Part shown: positions 1 to 6,994 of the stretch, piece after piece
Layout of the letters: the number at the start of each line of letters is the position of its first letter
Position numbering within the stretch: the first letter of the stretch is position 1
Assembly (NCBI GenBank): GCA_021780215.1
Contig: JAJXZD010000184.1
Coordinates: 1 to 35,332 of the forward strand
Direction of reading: 5' to 3'
DNA length: 35,332 bases
Origin: Acidobacteriota bacterium
GTDB taxonomy: Bacteria; Acidobacteriota; Terriglobia; Acidiferrales; UBA7541
Program-made: the position numbers and the translations under genes
The notes under the pieces: generated by a model
The model's database searches: none
What the model was told of the DNA's origin: nothing
Seen by the model: the letters and a program-made list of their open reading frames with translations, nothing else

Positions 1-198
1 ATGCCCCAGGTCCAGTATCAGGAAAATCGTGGAAAAGGCTATCGCCGCGACGCCGAAGGCGACGGCAATGTTCGCGGGGAAACGGTATCCGAGAAAATCG
101 CCCAGCACGCCGATGACAATCGCACCACCCCCGGTTCCGGCAAAAAAGAGGTACGCAGCGATCTTCCATCGCCAGACGGATTGCGGAACAATTCCCAT
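1..198 (-). CDS. NrfD/PsrC-type membrane subunit (partial, N-terminal 66 residues)
   Basis: This is the membrane anchor and quinone-reactive subunit of a molybdopterin oxidoreductase complex. Translation from the ATG at 198 gives about 66 residues before the window ends, so the C-terminal part is missing. The visible part starts MGIVPQSVWRWK and then has the family's first transmembrane helix with the characteristic AAYLFFAGTGGG stretch, followed by a second hydrophobic helix. NrfD-family proteins normally have eight or more helices. The gene starts 5 bp after the ferredoxin subunit's stop, which supports an operon. The assignment rests on the N-terminal pattern plus context. It could be PsrC, TtrC or DmsC-like, because the substrate type cannot be read from this fragment. 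Confidence 0.8.
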   Translation of the reverse strand, partial: MGIVPQSVWRWKIAAYLFFAGTGGGAIVIGVLGDFLGYRFPANIAVAFGVAAIAFSTIFLILDLGH

Positions 199-203
199 GC
201 GCC

Positions 204-902
204 CTATTCCCTCCGCTGCACCACGGGCTGCTCCGGTTCAGCGGGCGTGACTGAGCGGCCGGCGGGAAGATAATGCGTATTGGGGTCTGTGCCGAACTCG
301 GGATTGAGCTGAAAGGCCTGCGCGCGAGCAACTAGCCGGGACACCTCGCTCTGAGGATCGTCGAGGTCACCGAAAAAGCGGGCCTTGGCCATGCAATTGG
401 TCACGCAGGCCGGAGTCGCCTCCCGGTCAATCCCGGGTGTAAGGCCCTTCGCCAGCCCATCGTCAATGCGGTGCCTGCAATAATCGCACTTCATCACCAC
501 TCCGGTCTTGTGCTTCGGATACCCGGCCTTCTCATACGGGGTGAAGCCCTGCTCGCCAAAGTACGCGGCCTGATCCTCGACGAAATAACGCGCACCGTAA
601 GGGCAGGCGATCATGCAGTATTTGCAGCCAATGCACATCTCCTCGTCCACAAAGACGATTCCGTCCGGGCGGATTTGCGTGGCTTTTGTTGGACAGACCG
701 CTTCGCAGGGCGGCTCGTTGCACTGCATGCACAGCAGCGGGAGGTTGACGCGCGTGACGTTCGGATAGGTTCCGACCTCGGAAACCTCGACGCGGGCCAG
801 AGTCACTCCGGGCGGCGTGGCGTTCTCGGCCTTGCAGCTCAGCTGACAACCATAGCAGCCGATGCACTTGAACAGGTCAATGACCATGCCCCATCTCGCC
901 AT
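204..902 (-). CDS. 4Fe-4S dicluster electron-transfer subunit (PsrB/DmsB/TtrB-like)
   Basis: This 232-residue subunit passes electrons between the molybdopterin subunit and the membrane anchor. Sixteen cysteines form four [4Fe-4S] binding sets: residues 13/16/19/23, 58/61/66/70, 90/93/96/100 and 139/142/166/170, the classic arrangement of DmsB/PsrB/NrfC proteins. There is no signal peptide, which is usual because this subunit travels with its partner. The ATG at 902 has a GAGGG ribosome site 6 bp upstream. The gene lies 30 bp after the catalytic subunit and 5 bp before the NrfD gene. The family call is secure. The physiological substrate of the complex is not indicated by this subunit. Confidence 0.93.
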   Translation of the reverse strand: MARWGMVIDLFKCIGCYGCQLSCKAENATPPGVTLARVEVSEVGTYPNVTRVNLPLLCMQCNEPPCEAVCPTKATQIRPDGIVFVDEEMCIGCKYCMIACPYGARYFVEDQAAYFGEQGFTPYEKAGYPKHKTGVVMKCDYCRHRIDDGLAKGLTPGIDREATPACVTNCMAKARFFGDLDDPQSEVSRLVARAQAFQLNPEFGTDPNTHYLPAGRSVTPAEPEQPVVQRRE

Positions 903-932
903 TGTTCGCCCTCGCCAGCGCCAGGCGCCGGC

Positions 933-3536
933 CTACGCCTTGTAAATTTTCACCTTGGCGCACAAGTCCATGTTCAGGTTCCCGGGGTCCAGATGGTTGT
1001 AATCCACTTCGATCAGTTCGTTGTAAAACACGCCCTTGCCCCGCGCGATGGGCAAATCCTTGGACCAGTGGCCGGCCAGAGCGGCCACGGCCACGCCTTC
1101 CGGATGCAGCCCTTGGGTAGTCTTCAGCCGGCCTTTGACTTTGCGCCCGTAGCTCGATTCCACCCAGATGACGTCGCCGTCCTTGAGGCCCTTGGCCTGG
1201 GCAGTGGCCGCGTTGACGGCGATGTTGTAGGAGTAATCGTTCATCTGCGCAGCTTCGTCCAGCCAAGGATTTTCCATGGTCAGGGAGTTGGTGTGGATCG
1301 TGTCCCGGTAATAAAAGCTGATGAGGTCATATTGCGGGTCCGTACACTCGTGCGAGGGACAGGGATTCCAGTCCGGCAGCGGCTGGTAGGCCTGAAAGTT
1401 GAGATCCTTCTCCACACCCAGCTCGCGGGCCACTTGGCGAACCTGCTCGCCGGTGGCCTGAAAAATCTCGAAGTACACAGGAACTCTCACCGGAACGCGG
1501 CTGCGCCAGTAGACCTCGTCGGCGCGCTTCGGCCAATTCAGCACCCCGTTTTGCTTAAACCATTCGAGCCCGCGCTCCTCGCCGAAATAGCTCTTCAACA
1601 CCCGGTCGCTGATCTCATCGAAGTCATACTTGACACCGGGACCGAGCCGGTGCGGATCCTTCAGCTCGAAATGAATGTTGTAGGCCTGATTCAACTTGTC
1701 GCGCAGCCCCAGGCGGCAGCCAATCTCGTACATCACCCGCAGAAAATCGCGTCGCTGCCCGTCGCGCTCGACCACCGGCTGGCGAATCGGCCAGCTCCAC
1801 GTTCCCATCCCGCCCGGATGGTTGAAAATGAACGGATAGTTGGGCGAGGGAAACAGCCGCTCGAGATAGGAAGTATCCGGCAGAACAATATCGGCGAAGT
1901 CCGTCATCTCATTCTTGAAGATGTCGAACGAGATGATGAAAGTGTCCTTGAGCGCATCCGCCACCACGTCTTTATTGCCCACGCTCATGATGGCGTTGGC
2001 GCCGAAGTTGATCATCACCTTCGGACGCCGCTGGATGTTGAATTTGTTCCACCAGACTTCCCGGTCCGACGCTCCGTAGAATGGCGAGGTCATCGCCCAG
2101 GGAAAAATCTCGCGCATGCCGATGCTCGTGGGAGCAGCCGCATCGTTCGCCGGAAAGGGCTTGTGCGGATGCATCCACGTTCCGGTGATCATCAATCCGT
2201 CCGGTGTCGCTTCCGGCGCATAGAACGGGCGGCCTGTGCTCGGGTGGCCGTAACACACCGGATTAAATCCGAGCGCCCCACCGACGTTATCCGCCGAGCC
2301 TACCAGTTGGTTGAGTAGATCGATCGAGACACAATTCCAGGTGGAATTCTTGTGCCCCTGCGAGCCCCGAAAGAAAATCGCCGCCGCCGGCCGGTAGGGA
2401 AACTCCTCGCCATCAATCACAATCGTGCTGCCGATGCGCGCAGCCTCTCCAAACTCCCGCGCCAGCCTTCGAATGTCCGCGGCGGAGATCGTGGTGATCC
2501 GCGAGGAATAGTCCGGCGTGTATTTCCTGAGATGCTCCTTCAAGCGCTGGAAGCCCGGCTGCACTTTCACGCCCTGCACCACGAATTCGCCCAGCAAGGC
2601 CAGCGTGTCGGACGGCCCCGCGTCAAAGGCCCTAGCCGCGCCGGCCGCTTCGTCCCATACCAAGGGCTTATGGCTTGCGGCGTCCCGGAGGTAGTGCCCG
2701 TCTTCCTTGACGAGATACGGCGCGTTCGTGCAGCGCTTCAGATACGGGCGGTCGTACAGCTCTAACTCGTTGACCAGCACATTGGCCATGGCCAGAGCCA
2801 GCGCGCCGTCCGTCCCCACGCGAATGGGCACCCACTCATTGCCCTTGCCTGCGGCAAAGTTGCACATCGGGTCCACTACCACCATCTTCATGCCGCGGGC
2901 GCGGGCGTCCGCCGCGAGTTGCGCATTCTGATTGGCCACGTGGCCGGCGGAGTGTCCCTTGCTGGCCCCAAAATAGATGGCAAAGTTGCACATCTTGAAA
3001 TCCGGCACGAGGGACCACGAAGCGTGCATCAGCCCGCCGGTTTGGTGAGCGCCGCTGCCGCAATGAATCCCGCCGCCGCCCACCCAGACGGCATCCGCGC
3101 CGAAAGCGCTCCCGAATGTGAACAGGCCGCAGTGCATCTCCGAAGCGCACGTCGTCGTGCCCTGGAGGAAAAGCTCCGCGGGATCGTGCTCGTACACCTC
3201 CTTGAGCCGGGCAACGGCGATGTCGAGAGCCTCGTCCCAGGAAATCTCGACCCATTGCGGGTCCACGCCGATGCCCTTGCGCGGATTGGTCCTTTTCAGC
3301 GGGATATTCACGCGGTTGGGATCATAGACGGTCATGATGCCGGCAATGCCTTTGGCGCACAGCCGGCCCTCCCCGCACGCGCTGGCCGGGTTACCTTCGA
3401 TCTTGGTCACCACCCCGTCCACGTTATGGGCGAGAATCGAGCACATGCCGTAGCAGAGGCTGCACGACGAGGGAATCCACCGGTCCTGCTTGCCGGGTGC
3501 AGAATGGTTCGTGCTGGCCTGTGCGACTGTCAGCAT
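933..3536 (-). CDS. Molybdopterin-dependent oxidoreductase catalytic subunit (CISM/DMSO-reductase superfamily)
   Basis: This 867-residue protein is the catalytic subunit of a complex-iron-sulfur-molybdoenzyme. An N-terminal [4Fe-4S] site is formed by Cys25, Cys28, Cys32 and Cys60 (C-x2-C-x3-C-x27-C), followed by the RLCAKG segment typical of the family. Cys159, in GIHCGSGAHQTGG, is the best candidate Mo/W ligand. The C-terminal approximately 120 residues form the dinucleotide-binding domain. The ATG at 3536 has a GGAGG site 6 bp upstream. No Tat signal is present. The frame upstream stays open only to a TGA at 3621-3623, with no ATG, GTG or TTG between. Most PsrA/PhsA/TtrA relatives carry a Tat signal, so either the active site faces the cytoplasm or the subunit is unusual. 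The likely substrate class is sulfur oxyanion or polysulfide, but arsenate or others are possible. Confidence 0.9.
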   Translation of the reverse strand: MLTVAQASTNHSAPGKQDRWIPSSCSLCYGMCSILAHNVDGVVTKIEGNPASACGEGRLCAKGIAGIMTVYDPNRVNIPLKRTNPRKGIGVDPQWVEISWDEALDIAVARLKEVYEHDPAELFLQGTTTCASEMHCGLFTFGSAFGADAVWVGGGGIHCGSGAHQTGGLMHASWSLVPDFKMCNFAIYFGASKGHSAGHVANQNAQLAADARARGMKMVVVDPMCNFAAGKGNEWVPIRVGTDGALALAMANVLVNELELYDRPYLKRCTNAPYLVKEDGHYLRDAASHKPLVWDEAAGAARAFDAGPSDTLALLGEFVVQGVKVQPGFQRLKEHLRKYTPDYSSRITTISAADIRRLAREFGEAARIGSTIVIDGEEFPYRPAAAIFFRGSQGHKNSTWNCVSIDLLNQLVGSADNVGGALGFNPVCYGHPSTGRPFYAPEATPDGLMITGTWMHPHKPFPANDAAAPTSIGMREIFPWAMTSPFYGASDREVWWNKFNIQRRPKVMINFGANAIMSVGNKDVVADALKDTFIISFDIFKNEMTDFADIVLPDTSYLERLFPSPNYPFIFNHPGGMGTWSWPIRQPVVERDGQRRDFLRVMYEIGCRLGLRDKLNQAYNIHFELKDPHRLGPGVKYDFDEISDRVLKSYFGEERGLEWFKQNGVLNWPKRADEVYWRSRVPVRVPVYFEIFQATGEQVRQVARELGVEKDLNFQAYQPLPDWNPCPSHECTDPQYDLISFYYRDTIHTNSLTMENPWLDEAAQMNDYSYNIAVNAATAQAKGLKDGDVIWVESSYGRKVKGRLKTTQGLHPEGVAVAALAGHWSKDLPIARGKGVFYNELIEVDYNHLDPGNLNMDLCAKVKIYKA

Positions 3537-3995
3537 GGAGAGCCTCCGTTCTGCGCCGAGCAGAGGCGGTCGTGCGGCGCCGCGAGCCGCGCGGCTTCGC
3601 GGACGTCTCGACGTACCACCTCACTGGAATGACACACCCGCTTCACCGCCGGTGTGAGCGAAAATCGCAGCAGGAAATGCGCCGGGGACATTGGCGCTGT
3701 TCTCTTGCGGGCCGCAGCCGGCCCTGCCTGGGTTGCGCTCCCGAGGCCACCCTGGTCGCCTTTGGGCATGAGCTCCTCAGGCCCGTCGGGCCATAGAATC
3801 CCCGCTTCCTTGCACTCTATCCAGCGAGCGCTTGAGTGTCAAGGCAGATATCCAGCGCTCGCTTGAATTCCGCACCGAGGGCCGCCAAAGGCATTCCGCG
3901 CGATGGGATTGGCGGTGTGACTTTTGTCATGGCCCGACAACGCCCGACGCGATATGGTGGGGGCGTTTGGCGGCAGCAGCGGGAGACACTTTCAC
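3537..3995. promoter_or_regulatory. Divergent promoter region between the CISM operon and the DUF59 gene
   Basis: This 459-bp stretch has no convincing gene. Short open frames on both strands lack ribosome sites and family features. It must hold the promoters of the molybdoenzyme operon (leftward) and of the DUF59-DUF2249-NnrS-like trio (rightward). The most organised element is a pair of 18-bp near-identical sites at 3818-3835 and 3849-3866, listed separately. Small GC palindromes occur at 3643-3655 and 3781-3791. I see no clear FNR/CRP-type TTGAT-N4-ATCAA box. Confidence 0.6.
3818..3866. promoter_or_regulatory. Tandem pair of 18-bp candidate operator sites
   Basis: TATCCAGCGAGCGCTTGA (3818-3835) and TATCCAGCGCTCGCTTGA (3849-3866) match at 16 of 18 bases. 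Start-to-start spacing is 31 bp, about three helical turns, so both sites face the same side of DNA. Each has an imperfect dyad, AGCG-NN-CGCT. Because the central dinucleotide is AG in one and CT in the other, the 10-bp cores (3823-3832 and 3854-3863) are also exact inverted complements and could form a hairpin with a 21-nt loop. The dyad with a short spacer resembles operators of TetR-like repressors; that is inference, and no regulator gene lies beside it. Confidence 0.6.
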
Positions 3996-4328
3996 GTGAG
4001 TCTTACTGATGGCATCCGCGTGCCCACTGAAGAACAGATCCGCGCCGCGCTCTCCGAGGTGAATGACCCGGAGATCGGAATCAACATCGTGGACCTGGGC
4101 TTGATCTATGTGATTGAGACTTCCTCAGCCGGCGTCTTCGTGAAGATGACGATGACCACGCCCGCTTGCCCCCTCCATACCTATTTGAGCAGGACTTCCG
4201 AGGAGACAATTCGCCGGCACTGCCCCGACGCTCCGCCTGTTCACATCGAGCTGGTGTGGGAGCCGGCGTGGAGTCCGGCCAGGATGTCGTCGGCGGCAAG
4301 GAAGCAATTGGGCTGGCCCGAACAGTGA
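3996..4328 (+). CDS. DUF59 / MIP18-family metal-sulfur cluster assembly factor
   Basis: This is a small (about 110-residue) protein of the SufT/PaaD/MIP18 family, which helps insert or mature Fe-S centres. The diagnostic stretch is EVNDPEIGINIVDLGLIY, followed by a KMTMTTPACPLH segment whose cysteine (in TPACP) is the conserved family cysteine. I chose the GTG at 3996 because GGGAGA lies 9 bp upstream and the conserved domain starts right after it. An in-frame ATG at 3954 and a TTG at 3924 are longer alternatives without ribosome sites. It is first in a same-strand trio with DUF2249 and an NnrS-like protein, and divergent from the molybdoenzyme operon. The family is solid; its role in that complex's maturation is inference. 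Confidence 0.85.
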   Translation: MSLTDGIRVPTEEQIRAALSEVNDPEIGINIVDLGLIYVIETSSAGVFVKMTMTTPACPLHTYLSRTSEETIRRHCPDAPPVHIELVWEPAWSPARMSSAARKQLGWPEQ

Positions 4329-4421
4329 GCGATCGAAACCGTACGGAACGTCACCGGAGCAAGCCCCGGACCTGATTTTCTTTTGAAGCGCAGGTATGAA
4401 TCCATCATGGAGGAAACCGCA

Positions 4422-4652
4422 ATGCCAGAAACATTAGACGTCCGCACGCTCGCCCCGAAGGACCGTCATGGGTTGATTTTCAGCACGTATGCAGACCTCC
4501 AGCCGGGGCAATCCTTCGTCCTGGTCAATGACCACGACCCGAAGCCTCTCTACTACCAGTTTGAATTCGAGCAGCGGGGAAAATTCAGCTGGGATTATCT
4601 GGAGCAGGGGCCGGAGGTGTGGCGGGTACGCATCGGCCGGAAGGCCGCATAG
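4422..4652 (+). CDS. DUF2249 domain protein
   Basis: This is a 76-residue protein that is a single DUF2249 domain: an N-terminal LDVRTLAPKDRHGLIF strand, a central LQPGQSFVLVNDHDPKPLYYQ segment, and a C-terminal WDYLEQGPEVWRVRIGR segment. The domain is related to the SirA/TusA fold and its biochemical role is not established. The ATG at 4422 has GGAGG 8 bp upstream. Longer in-frame starts (ATG 4407, TTG 4383) lack such a site. DUF2249 proteins often occur near hemerythrins, NnrS and nitric oxide reductase genes, which fits the neighbouring DUF59 and NnrS-like genes. The domain assignment is strong, while its function here is inferred from neighbours only. Confidence 0.85.
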   Translation: MPETLDVRTLAPKDRHGLIFSTYADLQPGQSFVLVNDHDPKPLYYQFEFEQRGKFSWDYLEQGPEVWRVRIGRKAA

Positions 4653-4747
4653 CACTCCTTCGGCCCGATCAATTCCGGGGGCATTGAAAGCCAGGCCGCG
4701 TTCGCGGGCGCTGGATGCCGCATGAACCGTGGAGAGTCAATAAGGCA

Positions 4748-5878
4748 ATGGCCAGAGCTAACCATCCGATTCGCTATCCCCTATTGGCCATCTCGCTCTT
4801 CCTGCTTGTACTGGCGCTGTGGGCGGGGCTGACGCGCCTGGGATTGGACGCATCATGGCTGCAATCGAGGCTCGTCCTCGGGCATGGCCCCTTCATGGTG
4901 TGCGGCTTCCTGGGAACATTAATCAGCCTCGAAAGGTCCGTCGCGCTGGGGCGATGGTGGGCTTATATCCCGCCGGTCTTTTCGGGCGCCGGCTCGCTGT
5001 GGCTGGCTGCAAGGCTCACTGGCGCCGCCCCGGTGTTTTTGATCGTTCTGGGGTCCGCAGGCCTCGTTGTTCTATTCGCGCACATCGTCATCCGACAGCC
5101 CGCGCTATTTACCGCAACCATGGGCCTTGGGGCCGGAGCCTGGCTGGCGGGCAATCTCTTCTGGCTCGGCGGAGTGGCCATTCCCCGGATGGTCCACTGG
5201 TGGATTGGCTTTCTAGTTCTCACGATTGTAGGCGAGCGCCTGGAGCTGAACCGTTTTCTTTCCCCATCGCGATATGTGCGGATTCTGTTCGCGGCAGCGC
5301 TGGCGCTTTTCCTGGTTGGACTGATTGGCTCATCCGTCGTTCCGCTCGATGGGAACCGCATGGCAGGACTGGGCATGGTGGGATTCGCCCTCTGGCTCGC
5401 GCGCTACGACATTGCCCGCACCACGATTCGCCGGGAGGGATTGCCGCGGTTCATTGCGGTGTCGCTGATAGCCGGGTACGTCTGGCTTGGAATCGGCGGG
5501 CTGATCTGGTTGTTTGCAACTCTTCTCGAAAAGGCGGGGAGCCCTGTCTATCTGGTGTATGACGCTTCGCTGCACAGCATCTTTCTCGGCTTTGTCTTCT
5601 CGATGATCTTCGCGCATGCGCCGATCGTGTTTCCCGCGGTGACGGGAAGGCCACTGACCTTCCGCCGCTCGTTTTACGCGCACGTCTTGCTGCTGCAATT
5701 GTCGCTGGCGGCGAGAGTGGCGGGCGATCTGGCGGGTTCTCTCCCCGTATATCGCTGGGCAGGTGCCGCGAACGTGGCGGCGGTGCTGCTGTTCTTCTGC
5801 AATACTCTCCACGGCGTCCTTGCCGGCCGGCGCGCCGAGAAAGCATCCTTGGCGCACATGGCGCAAGCGCCAAAGTAG
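4748..5878 (+). CDS. Polytopic membrane protein, NnrS-like
   Basis: This is a protein of about 376 residues with roughly ten to twelve hydrophobic helices. It resembles NnrS, a haem/copper membrane protein linked to nitric-oxide stress. An early VLGHGPFMVCGFLGTLI helix matches the NnrS pattern of a histidine followed by M-x2-GF. A late DASLHSIFLGFVFSMIFAH helix, then TGRPL and an AHVLLLQLSLAARV helix, follow the C-terminal NnrS order. Length also fits (NnrS is about 400 residues). The ATG at 4748 (GGAGAG 11 bp upstream) is preferred over ATG 4715. The similarity is distant, so another haem-copper-like membrane family is possible. The genes before it (DUF59, DUF2249) are common NnrS neighbours, which raises confidence. 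Confidence 0.6.
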   Translation: MARANHPIRYPLLAISLFLLVLALWAGLTRLGLDASWLQSRLVLGHGPFMVCGFLGTLISLERSVALGRWWAYIPPVFSGAGSLWLAARLTGAAPVFLIVLGSAGLVVLFAHIVIRQPALFTATMGLGAGAWLAGNLFWLGGVAIPRMVHWWIGFLVLTIVGERLELNRFLSPSRYVRILFAAALALFLVGLIGSSVVPLDGNRMAGLGMVGFALWLARYDIARTTIRREGLPRFIAVSLIAGYVWLGIGGLIWLFATLLEKAGSPVYLVYDASLHSIFLGFVFSMIFAHAPIVFPAVTGRPLTFRRSFYAHVLLLQLSLAARVAGDLAGSLPVYRWAGAANVAAVLLFFCNTLHGVLAGRRAEKASLAHMAQAPK

Positions 5879-5949
5879 ACTGCGCACGAACACGCCATGC
5901 GATGGATGCAGGCCGCCTCTCGTGCACAGGGGGAAACTTTCTCGCCAAC

Positions 5950-6199
5950 CGATTGGATTTTTGAAGCAATCGCCTCCTCATCTGATGTATCGTTGCCGTG
6001 GGCGCGTCCTCCGCGCCCGGCCCGCTGCGCCAGCGGAGCCCCCACGCCAGGGGGCCTGGGAGAAACTGCTCAGGCATGCCTGGAGACGTTTCTCCCCCAT
6101 TTCACCTCGCGTCCGGCTGAACTCTGTTCAATCGGCCGGGGTCCGCCTCCGGTGGAGGCATCCCGCTTCCCCGGAGCTTGGAAACTCAGGAGGAACCCC
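5950..6199 (+). other. Hairpin-dense leader, candidate structured RNA upstream of the 6200 gene
   Basis: The 321-bp gap before the next gene has successive stem-loops on the plus strand. Stems (arm/arm) are 5950-5955/5967-5972, 6000-6006/6012-6018, 6022-6027/6031-6036, 6038-6043/6050-6055 and 6058-6066/6088-6096. The last encloses a 12-bp palindrome (6071-6082). Further stems are 6113-6122 with 6126-6130 and 6135-6139, 6145-6150/6154-6159, and 6136-6141/6169-6174. The arms at 6135-6139 and 6136-6141 overlap, so two of these stems exclude each other. CCTCC at 6146-6150 could also pair with the ribosome site GGAGG (6189-6193). No known riboswitch class is recognised. GC-rich DNA makes chance hairpins common, so confidence is moderate. 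Confidence 0.45.
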
Positions 6200-6880
6200 A
6201 TGAAGTTTGCCGTGGCCCTTTGCGTAGCGGCAGCGTGCATCCTGCTGGCCACTCCCGCCGTTCACGCCCAGTCCAACCAACTTATCCCCGGAACCCAGGT
6301 ACGCCTCACCCTGCTGAACGGCCTGAGCAGCCAGGTCGCGCACGAAGGAGATCCCTTCACAGCCGTCGTGGCTGAGCCGGTGTTCAGCGGCAGCACCCAG
6401 ATTCTTCCCGCTGGCGCCCTCGTCCACGGACGGGTGACCGGAATTACCCGCCCCAAACTTTTCTCCATGTTTCGCGGGGGGGCTTCGATGAATCTGATCT
6501 TCGATTCCATTGAAGTGGAAAGCCGCCTCTTCCCGGCCAGGATGAGCATCGTCTCCATCTCCAGCGCCGACACGGATGGCAAGCAGCGGAAGGACCTGAA
6601 AACGGTCGAGGGCGAGATGGTGCAAGAGAATCAGGACGTGAAGAGCGACATCGTTGATGTCGGGGTCGGCACCGCTGCGGGCTCAACGGCCGGGTTGGTC
6701 TTCAGCCGTCTCCTCCGCGGCACGATGATCGGGCTGGTGGGCAGCGGCGCGTATATTGCGGCGAAAAAGGGCAAGGACGTTGAGCTGCCTGCCCGGACCG
6801 GCATGCTGGTGCGCATGGACTCGACCGTGTCGCTTCCGGCATCCCTGCTGCACAACGTCGCCTACGTACCGGCGCGGTAA
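6200..6880 (+). CDS. Secreted protein of unknown function, TrbI/VirB10-like beta segment
   Basis: This is a 226-residue exported protein. An N-terminal signal peptide (hydrophobic core VALCVAAACILLATPAVHA, cleavage near Ala-Gln-Ser) precedes a beta-rich segment, TQVRLTLLNGLSSQVAHEGD. This GT-x-V-x-V-L...GD-x-F pattern, followed by LPAGALVHGRVTG, is shared with many bacterial periplasmic proteins and resembles the outer strands of TrbI/VirB10, but no secretion system genes are nearby. The C-terminal half has a glycine-rich hydrophobic stretch (around residues 155-190), possibly a membrane segment. The ATG at 6200 has AGGAGG 6-7 bp upstream and is clearly the start; the open frame continues 5' to 5897 without support. 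Function unknown. Confidence 0.8.
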   Translation: MKFAVALCVAAACILLATPAVHAQSNQLIPGTQVRLTLLNGLSSQVAHEGDPFTAVVAEPVFSGSTQILPAGALVHGRVTGITRPKLFSMFRGGASMNLIFDSIEVESRLFPARMSIVSISSADTDGKQRKDLKTVEGEMVQENQDVKSDIVDVGVGTAAGSTAGLVFSRLLRGTMIGLVGSGAYIAAKKGKDVELPARTGMLVRMDSTVSLPASLLHNVAYVPAR

Positions 6881-6994
6881 GCAGCGGTCCTAGCCGAATC
6901 TTCAGGTCCGCGCCATTCCGGGCGGCCCGCAATCCGCTTGCCCAGGAAACGGAAGGAAGCGGAGAGGGCTCGCATGCCACAAGCGCCTCGCCCA

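Noticed and set aside
471-2318. 615-residue open frame on the plus strand
   Set aside because: It lies antisense to the clear molybdopterin gene, has no ribosome site, and its composition reflects the complement of that gene.
3530-3769. 79-residue open frame extending the catalytic subunit upstream in another frame
   Set aside because: No Tat motif, no ribosome site, and it overlaps the start of the MopB gene.
6050-6130. Possible 6S, tmRNA or RNase P RNA at the hairpin cluster
   Set aside because: No long closing helix with a central bubble, no tag reading frame and none of the conserved RNase P segments.
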